NCBI RefSeq assembly: GCF_021018895.1
Contig: NC_079387.1
Coordinates: forward strand, 9,264,583 to 9,328,582
DNA from: Seriola aureovittata
Taxonomy: Eukaryota > Chordata > Actinopteri > Carangiformes > Carangidae
Reading direction: 5' to 3'
Length of the DNA stretch: 64,000 nucleotides
In this document: one piece after another, positions 62,725 through 64,000 of the stretch
How positions within the stretch are numbered: the first letter of the stretch is position 1
Layout: the number at the start of each line of letters is the position of its first letter
Made by a program: the position numbers and the translations under genes
Notes under the pieces: model-generated
The model's input: only the letters and a program-made list of their open reading frames with translations
Told to the model about the DNA's origin: nothing
The model's database searches: none

Positions 62725-63607
62725 GCGGCAGAGTGAGATCCCAGTTAGAAGCTGAATGACACAGATCATTACCACTCACACAAATCATGGTAAAACAGGA
62801 AGCGGCTCTCACACTACCCGGGCTATTTTCAGACGCCTTATCCTCGTTTGAGGTATTTTGTCGGCACTGTAATGCACCGAGTGTGTGAAATATTACATCC
62901 AGATTCCACGGGACTCATATGATTTTTTATAAACCACACACACAACATCAACCCCCTGACAAAATGTTGGCAGGACTTTGATGCGCTCACAACTCAAACC
63001 TCAGCAGCTGCCTCAGGTCACTGACGCAACCCTCGGATAATCAAGCAGGACAGGGATGTAAACATGTGTCTGTCTTCCTGCATTGATGTCCGCACTTATT
63101 ACATCCCCGTCCCCCGGTGATGTAACGTATCCAGGCGCTGTTTGTGTGCTTCTGGAAAATGGCACTCTGAGGCAGAGCGGCCTCATCAAATTAGATGGTT
63201 TGCAATTTCAGTGCAGCCCTTGTTTGTACGTTCACTGTGTCATCTTCTACCAACAAGTGCTCTCTGGATAAAACGGGGTCAAAGAGCGCTGTAGTGGAGG
63301 ACTGTGAATTTGACTGAGTTTAAAAATGGCTCCGTAAATAATCTGCCCAAGTCATCATTTAACCAAACCAAGGCAATTCATAAATCTATATAAAGGTCCA
63401 ACGTGAGCACAGATTCTAAGCAAGTTACCGCTGTCAAGGTTGCAAAAGCCTTTAAATTTTTATTCTAATAATACTGAATATTTAAATTGATGAGCCACAA
63501 AAATTTGCAGATGAAAAAAGTGATTGATTAATGACAAAATGATGGCGCTCAAACATCATTATCCATAAACAAACACTGTACTACCTATCTTAAAGACAAC
63601 CCAACTT

Positions 63608-63840
63608 AAAGCTCCCATATAGTCTAAAGGTCTGTGTCCATGTGTAGTGTGATTATAGATCAGCTCTAGCTTCTATATTAATACTGTGAAAGTATCAAAG
63701 CCTCAGTCCACAGAGAAATGCACACAGCCTGTATTCAGAAACTGAGCCTTAAAACCAGCCGTCAGGACTTCCTGTAACTTTGTGATGTCACAACAAAGCA
63801 ATCACTGCTCTCAGCCATGACCCGAGGACTTGGACTGAAT
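63608..63840 (+). repeat. Dispersed repeat, 5' part
   Basis: Words such as 'AAAGCTCCCATATAGTCTAA', 'GATTATAGATCAGCTCTAGC' and 'CTTCCTGTAACTTTGTGATG' match a common teleost repeat as I recall it. The block at 1660-1856 resembles its other end. No coding sequence. Confidence 0.4.
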
Positions 63841-63889
63841 GAATAAGCAGACTGAAACTCAAAACCATGACAACGTCTGCACGCAAAAT

Positions 63890-64000
63890 ATTAAGCTTGC
63901 AGCCAGCAGCTGGTTAGCTTAGCTTAGCACGAAGAGTGGAAAGCAAATAGCTCCTTTAAACGATTATAGGTATTTCCCAAAATGTTGAACATATTCTTTT
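63890..64000 (+). repeat. Internally deleted copy of the 'GGTTAGCTTAGC' family, cut by window end
   Basis: It reads 'GCAGCCAGCAGCTGGTTAGC', 'TTAGCTTAGCACGAAGAGTG', then directly 'TATTTCCCAAAATGTTGAAC', the family's right terminus, so the middle is deleted. It continues past the window. Confidence 0.55.

Overview
This window is vertebrate nuclear DNA, most likely from a ray-finned (teleost, probably percomorph) fish. The reasons are split genes with GT-AG introns, AT-leaning non-coding DNA, long (TG)n arrays, and many short degenerate repeats of kinds familiar from teleost genomes (hAT, Tc1/mariner, a tRNA-derived SINE tail, LINE tails, small TIR elements). There are no operons, phage, CRISPR arrays or bacterial features. 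The species call is inference.

Two protein genes can be supported, both incomplete here and convergent (tail to tail). On the + strand, the last three coding exons of a cholecystokinin B/gastrin receptor (cckbr) lie at 6804-7065, 13827-13954 and 15283-15863. All are joined by clean GT-AG sites with matching phases (1, 2, 1). The exons for the N-terminus and TM1 to early TM3 are not visible and should lie left of base 1, which makes 1-6803 intronic. On the - strand, the last two coding exons of a NALF/FAM155 gene (most like nalf1, an ancillary subunit of the NALCN sodium-leak channel) lie at 54937-54766 and 52170-51872. Its large first exon is not seen, so 54938-64000 is probably part of intron 1.

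Between the two stop codons lie about 36 kb (15864-51871) with no convincing protein gene. This stretch holds 3' UTRs, decayed transposons, microsatellites, and two spots that look like promoters (about 44181-44217 and 46440-46960). The most noteworthy mobile elements are a 704-bp hAT-like element just after cckbr (16350-17053, near-perfect 8-bp target duplication), a 1.1-kb element with perfect 17-bp terminal inverted repeats just after nalf1 (49768-50866), and an internally deleted Tc1/mariner element in the last nalf1 intron (53346-54148, TA on both sides).

The observations most worth a second look are these. The hAT-like element carries a tight cluster of nuclear-receptor half-sites, including an exact DR1 and an exact 15-bp oestrogen-response palindrome. 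For both genes, the first canonical poly(A) hexamer after the stop codon lies inside a transposon. The nalf1 penultimate exon has a poor donor site whose read-through would stop at once and remove the C-terminal membrane helix. I see no new multi-gene system in this window; the interest is regulatory and evolutionary.
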